Shown here piece by piece: positions 45,607 through 57,641 of a stretch of DNA of 64,000 nt. The stretch is taken from contig CM074860.1 in NCBI GenBank assembly GCA_037501455.1, positions 23,209,001 to 23,273,000 of the forward strand. The letters run 5' to 3'. Below the pieces are notes generated by a model. The model saw only the letters and a list, made by a program, of their open reading frames with translations, made no database searches and was not told the DNA's origin. The number at the start of each line of letters is the position of its first letter. The first letter of the stretch is position 1. The translations under genes were made by a program, and so were the position numbers. The stretch is from Lantana camara. Its lineage: Eukaryota > Streptophyta > Magnoliopsida > Lamiales > Verbenaceae.

Positions 45607-45628
45607 TGGGGTTTTAGCTTAAAAAAAA
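45607..45628 (+). other. LINE 3' end with short A-run
   Basis: TGGGGTTTTAGCTTAAAAAAAATA continues the LINE 3' UTR after the Mutator-like element and ends in an A-run, as expected for a LINE tail. Confidence 0.55.
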
Positions 45629-46348
45629 TATTTAAGAATTAACAACTCACTGTTTAGTCATGTCTTAATGTCAAGTTATAAAACACAAACTACAATAAAA
45701 TGAACGAAATTACTTAATCTATTGAATAAAGCTCAAATAAAAGTGCAACATAGTACAATAAACACATAAAAATCAGTATATTTAAGCATACTATCAGTAC
45801 TATTATTATTATTATTTTTAAAGTGTTCAAATACAAATCAATGATATGGATATGATGCATCAGTACAAATTATTACATCACCAAATTATCAAATGTCACG
45901 AAATAGATTTGTTCTTGTCGGGGATGCAGTAAAATTTTATTGGAAGGGGTAAGTTTGAAAAGAACAAAAATCTTAAAATTTTAGTGGTGAAAAAATAAAA
46001 ATTTAAATTTAAGGGTTGATCGTTTTTTTTAAAAGAAATAACACAAACCGAATCTGTAAGGGACAATCACTAGTCGAAACTGTAATTATCGAAAGTGAAT
46101 GAGCTACACAATTAGCCTCACGCTAAATATCAAATTACATAAGGAAGACTAGATAATAATAAAATTGAAACCTAACAAAAAGAAACTAAACTTTCATACG
46201 AAAAAGATTAAACTTTCATTCGAAAGACTTGGTAAATAAGTTAACTTTAAAAAAATAATGGTGGATGTTGATCTATGAAAAGAGCGTCTTCTTTATAACG
46301 GCTAATTCAACCAACTTCACAAAAAACACCAGATCACAAAGAACGTAG
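45629..46348. other. AT-rich intergenic DNA
   Basis: No coding region, repeat or RNA gene recognised. Confidence 0.6.
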
Positions 46349-46478
46349 ATTTGAGAGGTAGCAACGACGGAATAGATCTGAGAGGATAACAATAGATATG
46401 AGAAGGTAGCGGCGAAACAAATCTGAAAAGGTAACAACAGATCTGAAAGGATGGAGGCAGATATGAGAGGATGACGAC
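46349..46478. repeat. Degenerate tandem repeat, unit ~20-27 bp (AGATCTGAGAGGATAACAAC-like)
   Basis: Six or so imperfect units built on GATNTGAGAGG-TAGCAAC. The last one, ending GATGACGAC, is where the 46479-47039 element inserted; a related unit continues from 47049. Confidence 0.6.
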
Positions 46479-47039
46479 TTATGATGTATGGACACGGACA
46501 CGGTGACACGAACACGACATGACACGAACACGGTGACACGGATTTTTTTAAAATTTTAGGACATGACACGGCTATATTATATATAAATAAATATATTTAT
46601 ATTTAATAATTAATTGAAAATAAGATATTTATTAGAATAATGAATAATATAAATTTAAATAAAATACATTCATATCAAATTTAATAGTCAAATTCATTAT
46701 AAATAATATTATTACATTTTACGTGTCACGATATTATGAGAAAAATTCAAAATAACAATAAAAATAAAAAAAATTAAATTAATATAATATAGTTTAGTAA
46801 ATGTATAATTTTTTTTTTCAAAAAAAAAAATATATATATAATACTCAAATTTTAGAAAAAAATATAAAAAAATAATTTTTTTATAGCTTCCCGTGTCCCG
46901 CCGTGTCAGACACTTGCCCCCGTCGGGTCCGACACGTGTCCCCGCCGTGTCGGATTTTTTTTTAAAATTTCGGACACTTTTTGCCGTGTCCGTGTCCGAC
47001 ACTGCACGGGGCGAAAAATCGGAGTGTCCGTGCATTAGA
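46479..47039. mobile_element. Short non-autonomous DNA transposon, 561 bp, 9-bp TSD GATGACGAC
   Basis: GATGACGAC is duplicated at 46470-46478 and 47040-47048. The ends are related inverted repeats, ATGTATGGACAC on the left and ATGCACGGACAC on the opposite strand at the right. The subterminal regions are filled with GACACGG/CCGTGTC words on both sides of an AT-rich centre. A 9-bp duplication suggests a Mutator-type element. Open frames inside come from the repeated GACACG words. Confidence 0.65.
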
Positions 47040-47095
47040 GATGACGACAAATACTGGAAGCAGAAAAAAATTAAAATGCTGACGGTGGAGTAGAT

Positions 47096-47212
47096 ATGAG
47101 CCGATCAGGCAATGGAACCGTATTTTCTATAGAAAAATATGGAACCGTATTTTCTATAGAAAAATAGAAAATATGAGCCGATCAGGCGATGGAACCGTAT
47201 TTTTTATAGAAA
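47096..47212. repeat. Short tandem duplication (ATGAGCCGATCAGGC / GGAACCGTATTTTCTATAG)
   Basis: ATGAGCCGATCAGGC occurs at about 47096 and 47174, and the GGAACCGTATTTT-TATAGAAAAATA block occurs three times. Local duplication without known function. Confidence 0.75.
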
Positions 47213-47724
47213 AATAGAAAATTGAAAGAGAGAGGCCTGAAATAGGAATAAATTTATTCCTTAAAGCTTATTAATCCATTTTTTTGTTTTTTAAAGTTAT
47301 GCATAGATATACTTGGAGCTCAACCCACAAATTTTGAGGGGGAGCTGCCCCTCTCACCCACGGTTATTATTCATAGGGAGCCGAACTCGTAGTTGTTGGC
47401 ACCATTCTTTTGACCAAAGAAATAACTATATAAATCTAAAACTTAGGTGCATATTGTTATTGAATACATTAATAATATTTTAATTGAGAATTTCTGGAAA
47501 TTAGCGATGAATTACCCGGTATTGAGTTGAAACTTTAGACTCGATTCGTTGTTCTCTCCCAATCAATCATCATCACAAAGACACAAACTCGTTATCAAGA
47601 ATCATGAAATATTTAAAAGTAAAAAACAAATCTTTAATTGACCCGCACCCATTCAAAATCAGACCAAGGAGCCCCTATATCAAGAATCATGCAATGAGCT
47701 TGAAATGATCTCAACATTATATCT
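47213..47724. other. Intergenic DNA upstream of the GNAT pseudogene
   Basis: No repeat or gene recognised. It may hold the former GNAT promoter; no clear TATA box could be assigned. Confidence 0.5.
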
Positions 47725-48650
47725 ATGGATCCCACGCGCATTACTCTGCGTCCTTTCAAGCTCTCCGATTAGGCATGCAAACGAGTCGAGCTGAGCCGAG
47801 CTTTAGCCTTTTTTCATGACTCAGGCTCGGCCCTGCTCACGAGCGGTTCGGCTCGGCTCGGGTTACATTATTTTTTATTAAAAAATATTTTTTTGAATTA
47901 TTAAATATATTTTTATATATAATATTATATATTAATTGAATATATATACAAATCTATAATAAATATATTATTTTTTAATTAATTTTTATACAAAATTAAT
48001 ATATATATATATAATACTATATATTAATTAAGTATTTATATATATATAATTATTTTTATTTAAATATAATGGCTCGTGAGCCAGCTCGCGAGCCACGAGC
48101 CAGACTCAAAGGGCTTGAGTTCGGGGTTGGCTCGAGCTTACTCACCAGGCTCGCGACCTAGCTTGGCTCGTTTGCATCCCTATCTCCGATGCCGATGATT
48201 TGCTATCATGGGACCGGGGACGATCGAGTGACTAGTTCGGGAGGAAGACGGGCAACTCTGACATCGACAAATGAAGCCTTAATGTTCATCGAAAAACATT
48301 GCTTGCCCCACCCTTAGAGACGGTCAATATGCATATATGACCGCTCGATCGGGTTCGTGGCAGCATTACCCGGTCCCGGAGACGACAACAGTTTTAAAGC
48401 GGAGATGGGATATCCTATAGCAGTAGAATATTGGGGAAAAGGAATCACCACTAGAGCAGTCAAAATGGCCATTCCTTAAGTGTTTGAGGAATTTCCTCAG
48501 CTTGTAACGCTGCAGGCTTTTGTTAATGTGGAGAATAAGGCCTCGCAAAGAGTGTTGGAGAAAGTTGGGTTTACGAAGGAAGGATTGGTGAGAAAGTTTA
48601 TTAATATTAAAGGCCAGATTCAATATGTACTGATTTCAGTTATTTGTAAG
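47725..48650 (+). pseudogene. GNAT-family N-acetyltransferase pseudogene
   Basis: ATG 47725 begins MDPTRITLRPFKLSDADDLLSW, the usual start of plant single-domain GNAT (RimJ/RimL-like) proteins. It is interrupted after codon 15 by the hAT element at 47770-48182 (TSD TCTCCGAT, 47762-47769 and 48183-48190). After a frame change near 48220 the frame reads GDDRVT, FIEKHCLPHP, then GYPIAVEYWGKGITTRAVKMAIP (acetyl-CoA-binding loop region), then VENKASQRVLEKVGFTKEGLVRKF, the typical C-terminal half. Stops lie at 48317-48319 (where Trp is expected) and 48477-48479. Homology fades after ~48640. Single exon of the usual ~170-residue size. It is the only non-transposon gene found in the window. Confidence 0.88.
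47770..48182. mobile_element. Non-autonomous hAT-type element, 413 bp, TSD TCTCCGAT, in the GNAT gene
   Basis: Starts TAGGCATGCAAACGAG and ends CTCGTTTGCATCCCTA, with the perfect 8-bp duplication TCTCCGAT on both sides. Subterminal GAGCC/GGCTC words and an AT-rich centre make it a smaller relative of the element at 28313-29209. No transposase. Confidence 0.92.
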
Positions 48651-49539
48651 TTTTTACTTGTATGTTTTTCTCAAGTGATTGTCTTGCAACTTATGTCAAC
48701 TTTACAAATGTACGATAACCTCCCTTATACATTTAACCATATAAAGGAAATACAAAGTGTAAAATATACTTGGAACTCTATAAGTAGTATATTATAACAA
48801 ATTTAATATAAATAAATCGTACTCCATCGACTTGAGTTAGTATTACTATTATTTAACGATATTTAAACTCTCTCTCTCTCTCTATTAATAAAATAAAAAA
48901 CATCATGAGAGAGGCAACGACTACCAAGTGAATTGAGGAAATTTATATACAAGTTTTCAAGAAAAAATACGATTTTGGTAACATAAGGTGTAAAGCGTGT
49001 GTTTCTTTTTTTTTTTTTTCCATGTTGAACTGTGATCGGGCTAAACGTGGACAATTTTCGGTTCGTAGAGGTATTAAATAATTTGGGCATGCTAGTACAA
49101 TTTTAGTGATACGCACAAAACTTAAGAAAATAAATGATAAGACGTGGAAAGACTATTACATCTTGTAAAGTGATTGCAAAGGGCATGTATATCCTATTGA
49201 CTCACAACCCGTCTGAATACAAAACTCAATCAAGCTATTCCTAAAAACTTACTCAATTGCCTTTGAGTCCATCCGAACAAGCAAGCTGGCGAAAATTGAA
49301 AAGAAAAACAAATTGTATTAATTGAAGAAAGTGGAGTGCTACAACAATAAAGAAAACTAAAAATTAAAGAAAATTAAAAACTAAGAACAATGAGAGTAGT
49401 TCTACAACTACAAGTTTAATGTAGGGGGAGTTGTAGTGTGGTGAAGACAAAAATAAATAAATAAATAATACACAGATTTCATTTATAGACAACCCTCCCA
49501 GTTTGATTTCCAAACTTTGATGACTCCTAACCCTTAAAC
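48651..49539. other. Intergenic DNA
   Basis: Contains a (CT)n run (48870-48883), T/A runs and (AATA)n near 49452-49470. No gene or transposon end recognised. Confidence 0.6.
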
Positions 49540-52500
49540 GGTAACATCCCGACTTTTCAGCCTTCCAGGTACCACGTTATGGGTGTGCTAAATGTGTATT
49601 TAATTAATTAAGTATGTGTTTAATTGATTTATTTGAATATTTGAATAATTATAATATGCCCTATGTTTAAGATTTTAAACGTTTTATACTTTTTCAACTC
49701 ATTTTTAATCCGTTTATTCCCGTTTTCAATTCTAATTTTTGTGACAATTTGTTATATGTGAATTATATGATTTATGAACTTTTTTATATGCTCGTTTATT
49801 ATTTTAGAGTTCATTTGATACGGTTTTGATACCGTTTTATTTGTTAGGGACTCGAGGGCCTAACTCGTTTTAGCTCGCCTTGAGTTCCGGAAGGCATAAG
49901 TTGAACTCGGGAATTCGGATTCAAATTCTGGAGGTAGCACCGAACTCGTAACGAAGAAAGGAAACCAAGGAATTTTTGATTCATATTTTTCTAAGCCCAT
50001 TTGATACTCTAAATTTCACCCGAAACCTGAAGCTCGTGCAGAATTGTCACCTTTCACGGTTTTCGATGTAACTTCCACAATCTTTGACCAAATTAACCCA
50101 AGTTTGAGCCTATGTGACCATGGTTTAGCCCTCTCTAACCCTCCTAACCCCTCATTTTCCAAAACATCAGCCAAGAAAAGGGGAAGAGTTGGAAACCGAG
50201 AGAAGAGGAGGAGAAAAGAAGAAAAGGGCCAAACACTATTCAACTTGGAGTTTCTTGCTCGTTTGACCTCCGTTCTTCGCCAAATTTGAAAGGTGAGTAT
50301 GTTTTTGTGATCTCCATCTTCTTATCTTTCTTTTGCACTTGGTTTCATTCTTTTTCATGGAGTATAGGATTTGATTTGCATGATGACATGAATAGTTAGG
50401 TCGATGTGATAATTTGATGAATTCTTGCCTTTCTTTGATGTAATTCTTGGATTAAAGCTGAATATATGATCTCCTTAATTTCCCTAATGCATGAGTGATG
50501 AATTATTTCATGGAATTTGAGTGAAAATCGAACCACCATGGCTGCTACTTGAAGATGATTTGTGACCCCTTGCTTCCATCCCTTTATTGCTGTTCGGTTT
50601 TGAGCTGTTTTGGTGTGAGTTTTGTGTGTTTTTGTTGCCATGTTACTGCCCAATGTGTTGCCTTTCGTGCTGAGCTGTTGCTGCTTCCATAGAGATGAGA
50701 AATAGGGACGTGGCTGCTCCATTTTCGTGCCGGTGTGCAGCAGTCGTGGCCTCGACCTTGGGAAGTTCATTTTGGGTCGCGGGCCTGGCCATGTTTCGAT
50801 TTGTGGAGGCCTGTTCTGCTGCTGGAGACGCTAGTAGCGGCCCCGACCAGTTTTGAACAGAGTTTGGTAGCGGTCGTGACCTCTTTTTGGGGGTGTTTCG
50901 ACTTGTTGTGGTTGCTGCTACGTGGATTGTTTGTTTTTCATTCCGTTCGTGTTTTGCATACCTTTCCTTGCTCCTATATGATTAATATATGATGTTAACA
51001 TGTTATATATCATGTTATGTGTTTTATTATGAATTTATTACGTAATTTCGATTCATATTTGCGTGATATATGACGTGATATGCCTTTTATGCTCTCATAT
51101 GTATATGCATGAACTAATTCGTCGTTTCCTTGCCTCGCATGTTACTTTGTTGAACTTTTTATGATGCGTATGTGTTGTTAGCTCATTGTATGATATGTTA
51201 TGTTCGTTGCATGAGACTTATGAATCCGTTTGACGTAAATTACGGGAGATACGACTTAGTATGAATTTGTATGCCTTAAATGCCACTTTATTTCACTATC
51301 TATGCATCCGTTGTCTCTTATATGATCTTTAAACTAATGAATGCTTGTGGTATGCTCTTATATGACTTAATATGAATTTATTTGACGTGTGATGAGTTTG
51401 TTTCTTGGATTGGTGGTGTGAGATTTTGATATTTGCTCCTATGCCTAAGTGTGAGATCTATATGAAGAACATTGCATCATTTGTATTCATATGCATATAC
51501 TGAGCGTATATATGGTTCATTTTGAGTCTAAGTTGTTCTTGTAATGTTTGTTTTGCTCAGAGGAGTATCCCGTTGGTGACGAGGTCGCTCCATAGGCGTT
51601 GATTTTGTCCTTTTGGTCCGGTTCGTCGGTGTAAGGTGAGGATAGGTTATAGTTAAACCCTAACGTTATGTGCCCAATATGTATGCATACGAAATAAGCT
51701 TATGTATATGTAATACGTGTGAATTATGATTACGTATGATATGATTTAAGTCAATGAATATGTTATGCGAGGTATGAATATGATGTGGAGATAGGATTAA
51801 GAATATGCTATGAATATGCATGAATATGAATACGCTAGAATATGAATATGTTAGAATGTGAATATGTTAGGATATAAATATGTTAGAATTATGAACTTAA
51901 TTATGATATGATTAGGTTGTGACTAAGAACTAGTTAGGATGTGTTTATGCTAGGAATAGGTGTATGTTAGAATTATGAATATGTTGTGAATATGAATATG
52001 TTATGTATATGATATGTTTGGAATATGATTATGAGGCGGATGTGAATACAAATATGGATTCGAATGAGGTATGTCTTTGAATACGGTAAGACTTTGATTC
52101 GGATTCTGATTCTGATTCCGAATATGTCTGGGCATGTGTCGTGTTCTGAATCCGGGACGGCTCATTTTAGGTCAATGGTTGTGTGCATGTGTTTTGAATT
52201 CAGGACGGCTCATTTTAGGTCGAAGGATGGTGTGTGTGTTATGTTTGATTTCCGCTATGTTAGTTTATTAGGAAATAGTTCGTGAAACGGGAGTGGTTTC
52301 TTAATTATTAAAATTTGGTTGTTTTGGCCTTCGGCCTAACTCTTTTACTCCCTATATCTATTATCACGTGTGAAAACGTTTTAGAATGCAAAAACCATAC
52401 CCCGGTTCATGAACTCCCTTCTATGATATGTGTTATTCTCTTTATACGTATGTTAGCGTGCGTGTGTAGCCCCTCACTCAGTCAGTGTGACTGACCCCTC

Positions 52501-52859
52501 TCTCTTATGTTTTTAGTTTGTAGGTACCGGTCTGTCGGTTCGAGCTAGGCGGTTTGCTGTCCTTTGTGTCCTGGTTGGGTTGTTCGAGTCTGCATTTTGT
52601 CTAGAGCATGTATTGCATTCCGTATTTTGAACCCTTGTAATTTGAAATTTGTATATGTTAAGTTTGAGCCCGGCATGGAAAGTTTGTATATATTTTGATC
52701 TAAGTAAAATGTAACTATGCCCGTATGATTTGTTTAGGTTTGTTTAATACTTCTGTTCTTGTATGCTTCGGTTGCGCGCTCTGTTTGAGGGTTTAGACCG
52801 CCTAGCTTAGGAGGGTCTTTTGCTTGTCACCCATTCGCTAGTGCTTGGTGCGTGTATGG
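49540..52859 (+). mobile_element. LTR-D: long LTR starting GGTAACATCCCGA, cut by copia-3 near its 3' end
   Basis: The start is a mutated TGTAACGCCCCGA. It carries palindrome array D (50741-50881), a GAATATG-rich stretch (51760-52030), a duplicated GGACGGCTCATTTTAGGTC block (52156 and 52203), the CAGTCA hairpin (52479-52493), and a 3' part matching the solo LTR (CGCCTAGCT...TTGTCACCC-TTCGCTA, 52799-52832). It is interrupted at 52859, an estimated 60-90 bp before its end. The multi-hairpin domain found in the sister LTRs was not recognised here. Confidence 0.65.
50741..50881. repeat. Palindrome array D (decayed GGTCGCGGNCGCGACC)
   Basis: Degenerate copies at 50741-50760, 50774-50791, 50830-50850 and 50866-50881 (GGTAGCGGTCGTGACC). 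The word is that of array C; the offset within the LTR is ~1.2-1.34 kb. Confidence 0.6.
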
Positions 52860-54811
52860 TGTTGGAAAATACGAATCAGAAACCAGCGGAATTTAAAAAA
52901 ATTTCCCAACAAAAGGACCTTGGACTCGCAATCGTGTAACCAAATTCGTAGAGATAGAAAACTTACTTTTCTTTTATTCTTTCTTGAAGCGTTTCAAGCC
53001 ACCCAAGAACGCTCTTCTCGCGGCTTGATCCCCTCTCCTTGGTAAAGCTCGAATCTTCAAACTTCTAACTTGAAGCTCTCTAGAGATAGTCCACCAACTT
53101 GATCACAATCTAACTAGTAAGGATGCTAGTTCTCTAGTTAGTGTTTAGGCTTAACCTAGGGTTTATTTGATCTTGGAGAAAGGATGGTGTTGAACACATG
53201 AACCAAAAGAATTGCCAATTAGCTCTAAGGGGAGCTCGAGCTCCCCTATTTATAAGAAGGGAGTGGCCGAAAATCCTAGTCCTTCATGGGCTAGGATTTT
53301 GGTCTCTCTCTCTCCTATTACTTGATCATCAAGTAATTTTGACTTTGACTTTGAATTCTAATTCAAATCAACTTTCAAGAGAGCTAAAAATATCCAAACT
53401 ATTTTTGGATAATTTTATACTTTATTTATTTAAAATAAATAACTTATTTTATCTAATTAATTAATTCATAATTAATTAACTAGATTTTTTTTCTCCAAAA
53501 TTAGACTTTCTTTTTAATTCAAAATTAAACCAAAGTCTATTAAATAATTAACACATTTAATTATTTAATATATATATACAATATATATATACACACACGT
53601 GTGGGACACGTGTCACAAGGACACGTGTCACTCACGTGAGCCACACGTGTGGTTTCACACGTGTGGAACCCTCTAGGCCCGATTAACTCATTTAATCATT
53701 TTTAAGCCTCAACTCATGTAACCAAGTTGTTGTGTGTGACCCTCTAGGTTCTCAATTCAATTAGCAGTGACCCCAATCAATTGATTCACTAATTAATTAA
53801 TCAGTCCACAGATTAAACGACCATAGTCTATCAACAGGTGTTTAACCCCTAGCTGAATTGGAATGTTCGGATTCGACAGAACCTTTAAGTCATTGACTCA
53901 TGTGAGATACAATCCTCCTACTTACTATCTCTCAACCAAGATCTAGGGTAAGGGAATAATCAGAACCCTAATAATCCGGTCTTAAAGCTAAGTGCATTTC
54001 ATATCCATTTGATCTCAATCCAAGAAACCCTTTTCTTGATGTCTTGATCTACTGCCTTGGCCAAGGACTCCATATGGCATATGAATGACTTACACAATAA
54101 GAGATCACCTTGCAAATGCAAGTGTAGGTCCTTTCTTGATTCTCATTCACTTTCATGAATCACTTGTGCAGCCCCAGCATAAGCCTTGAATCAGTTGTCT
54201 AAGGCGACACCCTTTAAAGCTTATACCTAAGACTACAGAGTTAACTCATAAAGTGATAAGGAACCTCAAGTCTAAGGATCAATTAATCACATCAATGACT
54301 CGTGAGATATTTCCTAATCTGGAAGTTTCCATTTCCTGAAATAGAAACTTCCTTTCCCATTTAGGAATGTTCTCACACGGGGCACCTCAGTGAACTTACT
54401 TATTAAAGTAAGCACCCTCATGTAACACGCACGTATCAACTATACACTTTGCACCTCCATGAAACAAGGTGGTCCTTCTTAAGGGCGTGATCCCACAAGC
54501 AAGCCTTAGAGGAGTCAGGTTGACACTCCCACTGTCGGTAGGACTCATCGGCTTGGAGTATTTTACTAATCATGACTTATGTGATATAGGGCTCGTTCCA
54601 TGAACCATTTCACCTAAATGGTAGAGTCCTAAAGTCATCAGGATTAGGGGAGTTCTCATACATGCACAGCTAAAGTAAACGCATACCAAACAAGAGCATA
54701 TAAAGAAGTGTTGCCTCAATTCGTTATTTCATTCAAAGATTGTCTGTGATTACAATAAGGAAAAGCACAAAGCGGATATACAATCGGCTTTCTAGGGCAC
54801 TATTCCTAACA
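52860..54811 (-). repeat. Copia-3 3' LTR
   Basis: 1952 bp with the same ends as copia-1. It carries a G-box palindrome array at 53595-53668, including CTCACGTGAG (53631-53640) where copia-1 has GTCACGTGAC. Confidence 0.95.
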
Positions 54812-54827
54812 ATCTCCCACTTTCCCG

Positions 54828-57469
54828 TCAAAGCCATTCTAAAGCTACTCTAAGTCCCATCTTCTGAAGATGACCTTGGAAAGCTTCTCGACTAAGGGGT
54901 TTAGTAAGTGGATCTGCCACGTTCTCTGCTGATGTGACCCTCTCAATTTGCACATCTCCTCTTTTGATAATATCACGGATTAGGTGATACTTCCTCATAA
55001 TGTGCTTGGTCCGTTGGTGAGATCTTGGTTCTCTTGCTTGAGCAACCGCCCCAGTCTTGTCACAAAACATAGAAATGGGGTCTTTCATGCTAGGAACAAC
55101 ATTCAATTCTTGAATGAAGTTTCTAATCCAAACACCTTCCTTAGCTGCATCATTTGCAGCTAAGTATTCGGCCTCAGTGGTCGAATCTGCAGTGGTAGTT
55201 TGCTTGGAACTCTTCCAACTCACTGCCCCGCCGTTTAGGCAGAAAATGTATCCCTGACATTGACTTAAAATCATCTAAGTCAGATGCAAAGCTTGCATCG
55301 CAGTATCCTTCGACATTAAGATCTTTCTGACCTCCATAAACCAAGAATAAATCTTTAGTACTTTTCAAGTACTTAAGAATATTCTTCACGGCAGCCCAGT
55401 GACCATCTCCAGGGTCAGATTGGAAACGACTTGTTACACTAAGTGCATAAGCCACATCCGGTCGAGTACGTAACATTGCATACATTATGCTACCTATTGC
55501 TGATGCATAAGGTGTATGAGTCATTCTTTCCTTCTCAAGGTTAGTCTTAGGACACATCTTCTTTGAAAGACATGTTCCTACACTCATAGGAAGGTTCTTA
55601 ACCTTTGCTGACTCCATATTGAATCTCTTCAATACTTTGTCAATGTACATCGACTGTGATAGTCCTATTAACCTTCTAGATCTATCTCTATAGATTTTAA
55701 TTCCAAGGATATAGGACGCATCACCAAGATCTTTCATCTCGAATTGGTTCGATAACCATAACTTAGTCACTTTCATGTCATCCTTCGAATTCCCAATAAG
55801 AAGGATGTCATCAACATAAAGTACTAAGAATTGCACTGAGGTCTCCAATTCCTTTCTATACACACAGGACTCATTCGAAATTTGAATGAAGCCAAACGCT
55901 TTGACTGATTCATCAAATCGAATGTTCCAATTCCTAGAAGCATGTTTCAATCCATAGATTGATCTTTGGAGTTTGCAAACCTTTTGCTGACTCCCACTGA
56001 ATGTGAAACCTATGGGTTGCTCCATATAAATGTCTTTGTCAATGTCACCATTGAGAAAGGCAGTTTTCACATCCATTTGCCATATCTCATAGTCATAATA
56101 TGCAGCAATGGCAAGCATGATCCGAATAGACTTTTGCATTGCAACTGGCGAAAAAGTTTCATCAAAGTCCACCCCGGTTCTTTGAGTGAATCCTTTTGCA
56201 ACCAGTCTTGCTTTGTAGGCTGCAATGCTTCCATCAACTCCAAGCTTTCTCTTAAAGATCCATTTGCAACCTATGGGTTTGGCCCCATTAGGCAAATCTA
56301 CCAAGGTCCAAACTTGGTTGGAGTTCATGGAGTCCATTTCGGATTTCATGGCTTCTATCCACTGGTCAGAGTCAGAATCTGAAAGTGCCTCCTCATATGT
56401 TAAAGGATCATTATCCTTTTGAGAGATTTCATGGAAGAATCCATACCATCTCTCCGGCTGTCTAGGAGTGCGTTCAGAACGCCTCAGAGGAGGATTTTCG
56501 TGTGTATCGAAATTCGTGATTAGTTGTGGTTGATCAGGAGGAGACGTTTCTTCAGTGGGTGGTGTGGAATCACTTTGTACTTCTTCTAATTCTATGATCT
56601 TGCCTTTCTTTTCTTTAAGGAACGGTTCCTCAAGAAAAATGGCATTTCTGGAAACAAACACCTTTTGCTCAGATTGATCATAGAAGTAGTATCCTATGGA
56701 TTCCTTAGGATAACCTACAAAGTAGCATAAGTTAGAACGAGATTCTAACTTATCTCCCACTGTCCTCTTCACGTAAGCAGGACAACCCCAAATTCTTAAG
56801 TAAGAATAACTAGGGATTTTACCATGCCACATTTCATAGGGCGTCTTAGGGACTGACTTAGAGGGAACTAGATTCAGAATCTTTGCTGCAGTTTCTAGGG
56901 CATAACCCCAGAAAGAAGGTGGTAAGCCAGTGAAACTCATCATGGAACGAACCATATCAAGTAAGGTTCGATTCCTTCTCTCAGAAACTCCATTAAGCTG
57001 AGGAGTTCCCGGAGGAGTCCACTGAGAGATGATCCCATTATCTTTGAGATGATTAAGGAATTCTTCACTAAGATATTCGCCTCCTTGATCAGATCGAAGT
57101 GCTTTGATCTTGTGACCAGTTTGGTTCTCAACCTCCTTTCGAAATTCCAAGAATTTCTCAAAAGCTTCAGATTTCTACTTCATTAAGTATACATAACCAT
57201 ATCGACTAAAGTCATCGGTAAAGGTTATGAAATACTGATGATTGTTTCTAGTGCTTACACTGAGCGGTCCACAAACATCAGAATGGATCAAATCCAAGAC
57301 CTTAGTGGCATGTTCCACAGTTCCTTTAAAAGGAACTTTGGACATCTTTCCTTTGAGACAGGATTCGCAAGAAGTTAACTCTTTGAGATCATTTTCAGAT
57401 AATGATCCTAAAGTGTTTATCTTGCTAATTCTGTTCTTGGAAATGTGTCCTAATCTAGCGTGCCATAAG
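54828..57469 (-). pseudogene. Copia-3 pol (integrase to RNase H), partial and disabled
   Basis: Minus strand, in order: GAG-pre-integrase LWHARLGHISKNRI (from 57469), integrase core with PQLNGVSERRNRT, reverse transcriptase with YVDDIL (near 55820), and RNase H with TTEAEYLAA (ending 54828). One TAG at 57172-57174 and a 1-bp insertion near 55255, relative to copia-1, break the frame. The 658-codon stretch 57150-55174 is otherwise open. Gag, protease and the 5' end are missing from the window because Athila inserted at codon LWH. It is less damaged than copia-1. Confidence 0.94.
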
Positions 57470-57641
57470 TGATGTATCAATTTATTGCAGGGATTTGTAG
57501 GGCAAATTTAGCTAAATTCAAGCAGTTTTAAGAACTTATAACGTGATTTATGCTCCTTATTAGGTACCTTTTACCTTGGAGTTGAAAAGACGGATAAAAG
57601 CAAAACCATGCAATAACGGGCGAAAAACGAGAGATTTCTAG

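Larger units (their letters stand above)
52860..57469 (-). mobile_element. Copia-3: 3' half of a copia element of the copia-1 family, cut by Athila
   Basis: The minus-strand 3' LTR spans 54811-52860, preceded by a polypurine tract and by pol up to 57469, where the Athila LTR begins. The rest presumably continues beyond Athila, outside the window. The 5 bp to the left (52855-52859) are TATGG; the partner duplication is not visible. Sequence is closely collinear with copia-1 throughout. Confidence 0.95.

Noticed and set aside
50016..50992. Several frames of 75-125 codons in LTR-D
   Set aside because: No domain, opposing strands overlap, and the stretch aligns with the non-coding part of sister LTRs.
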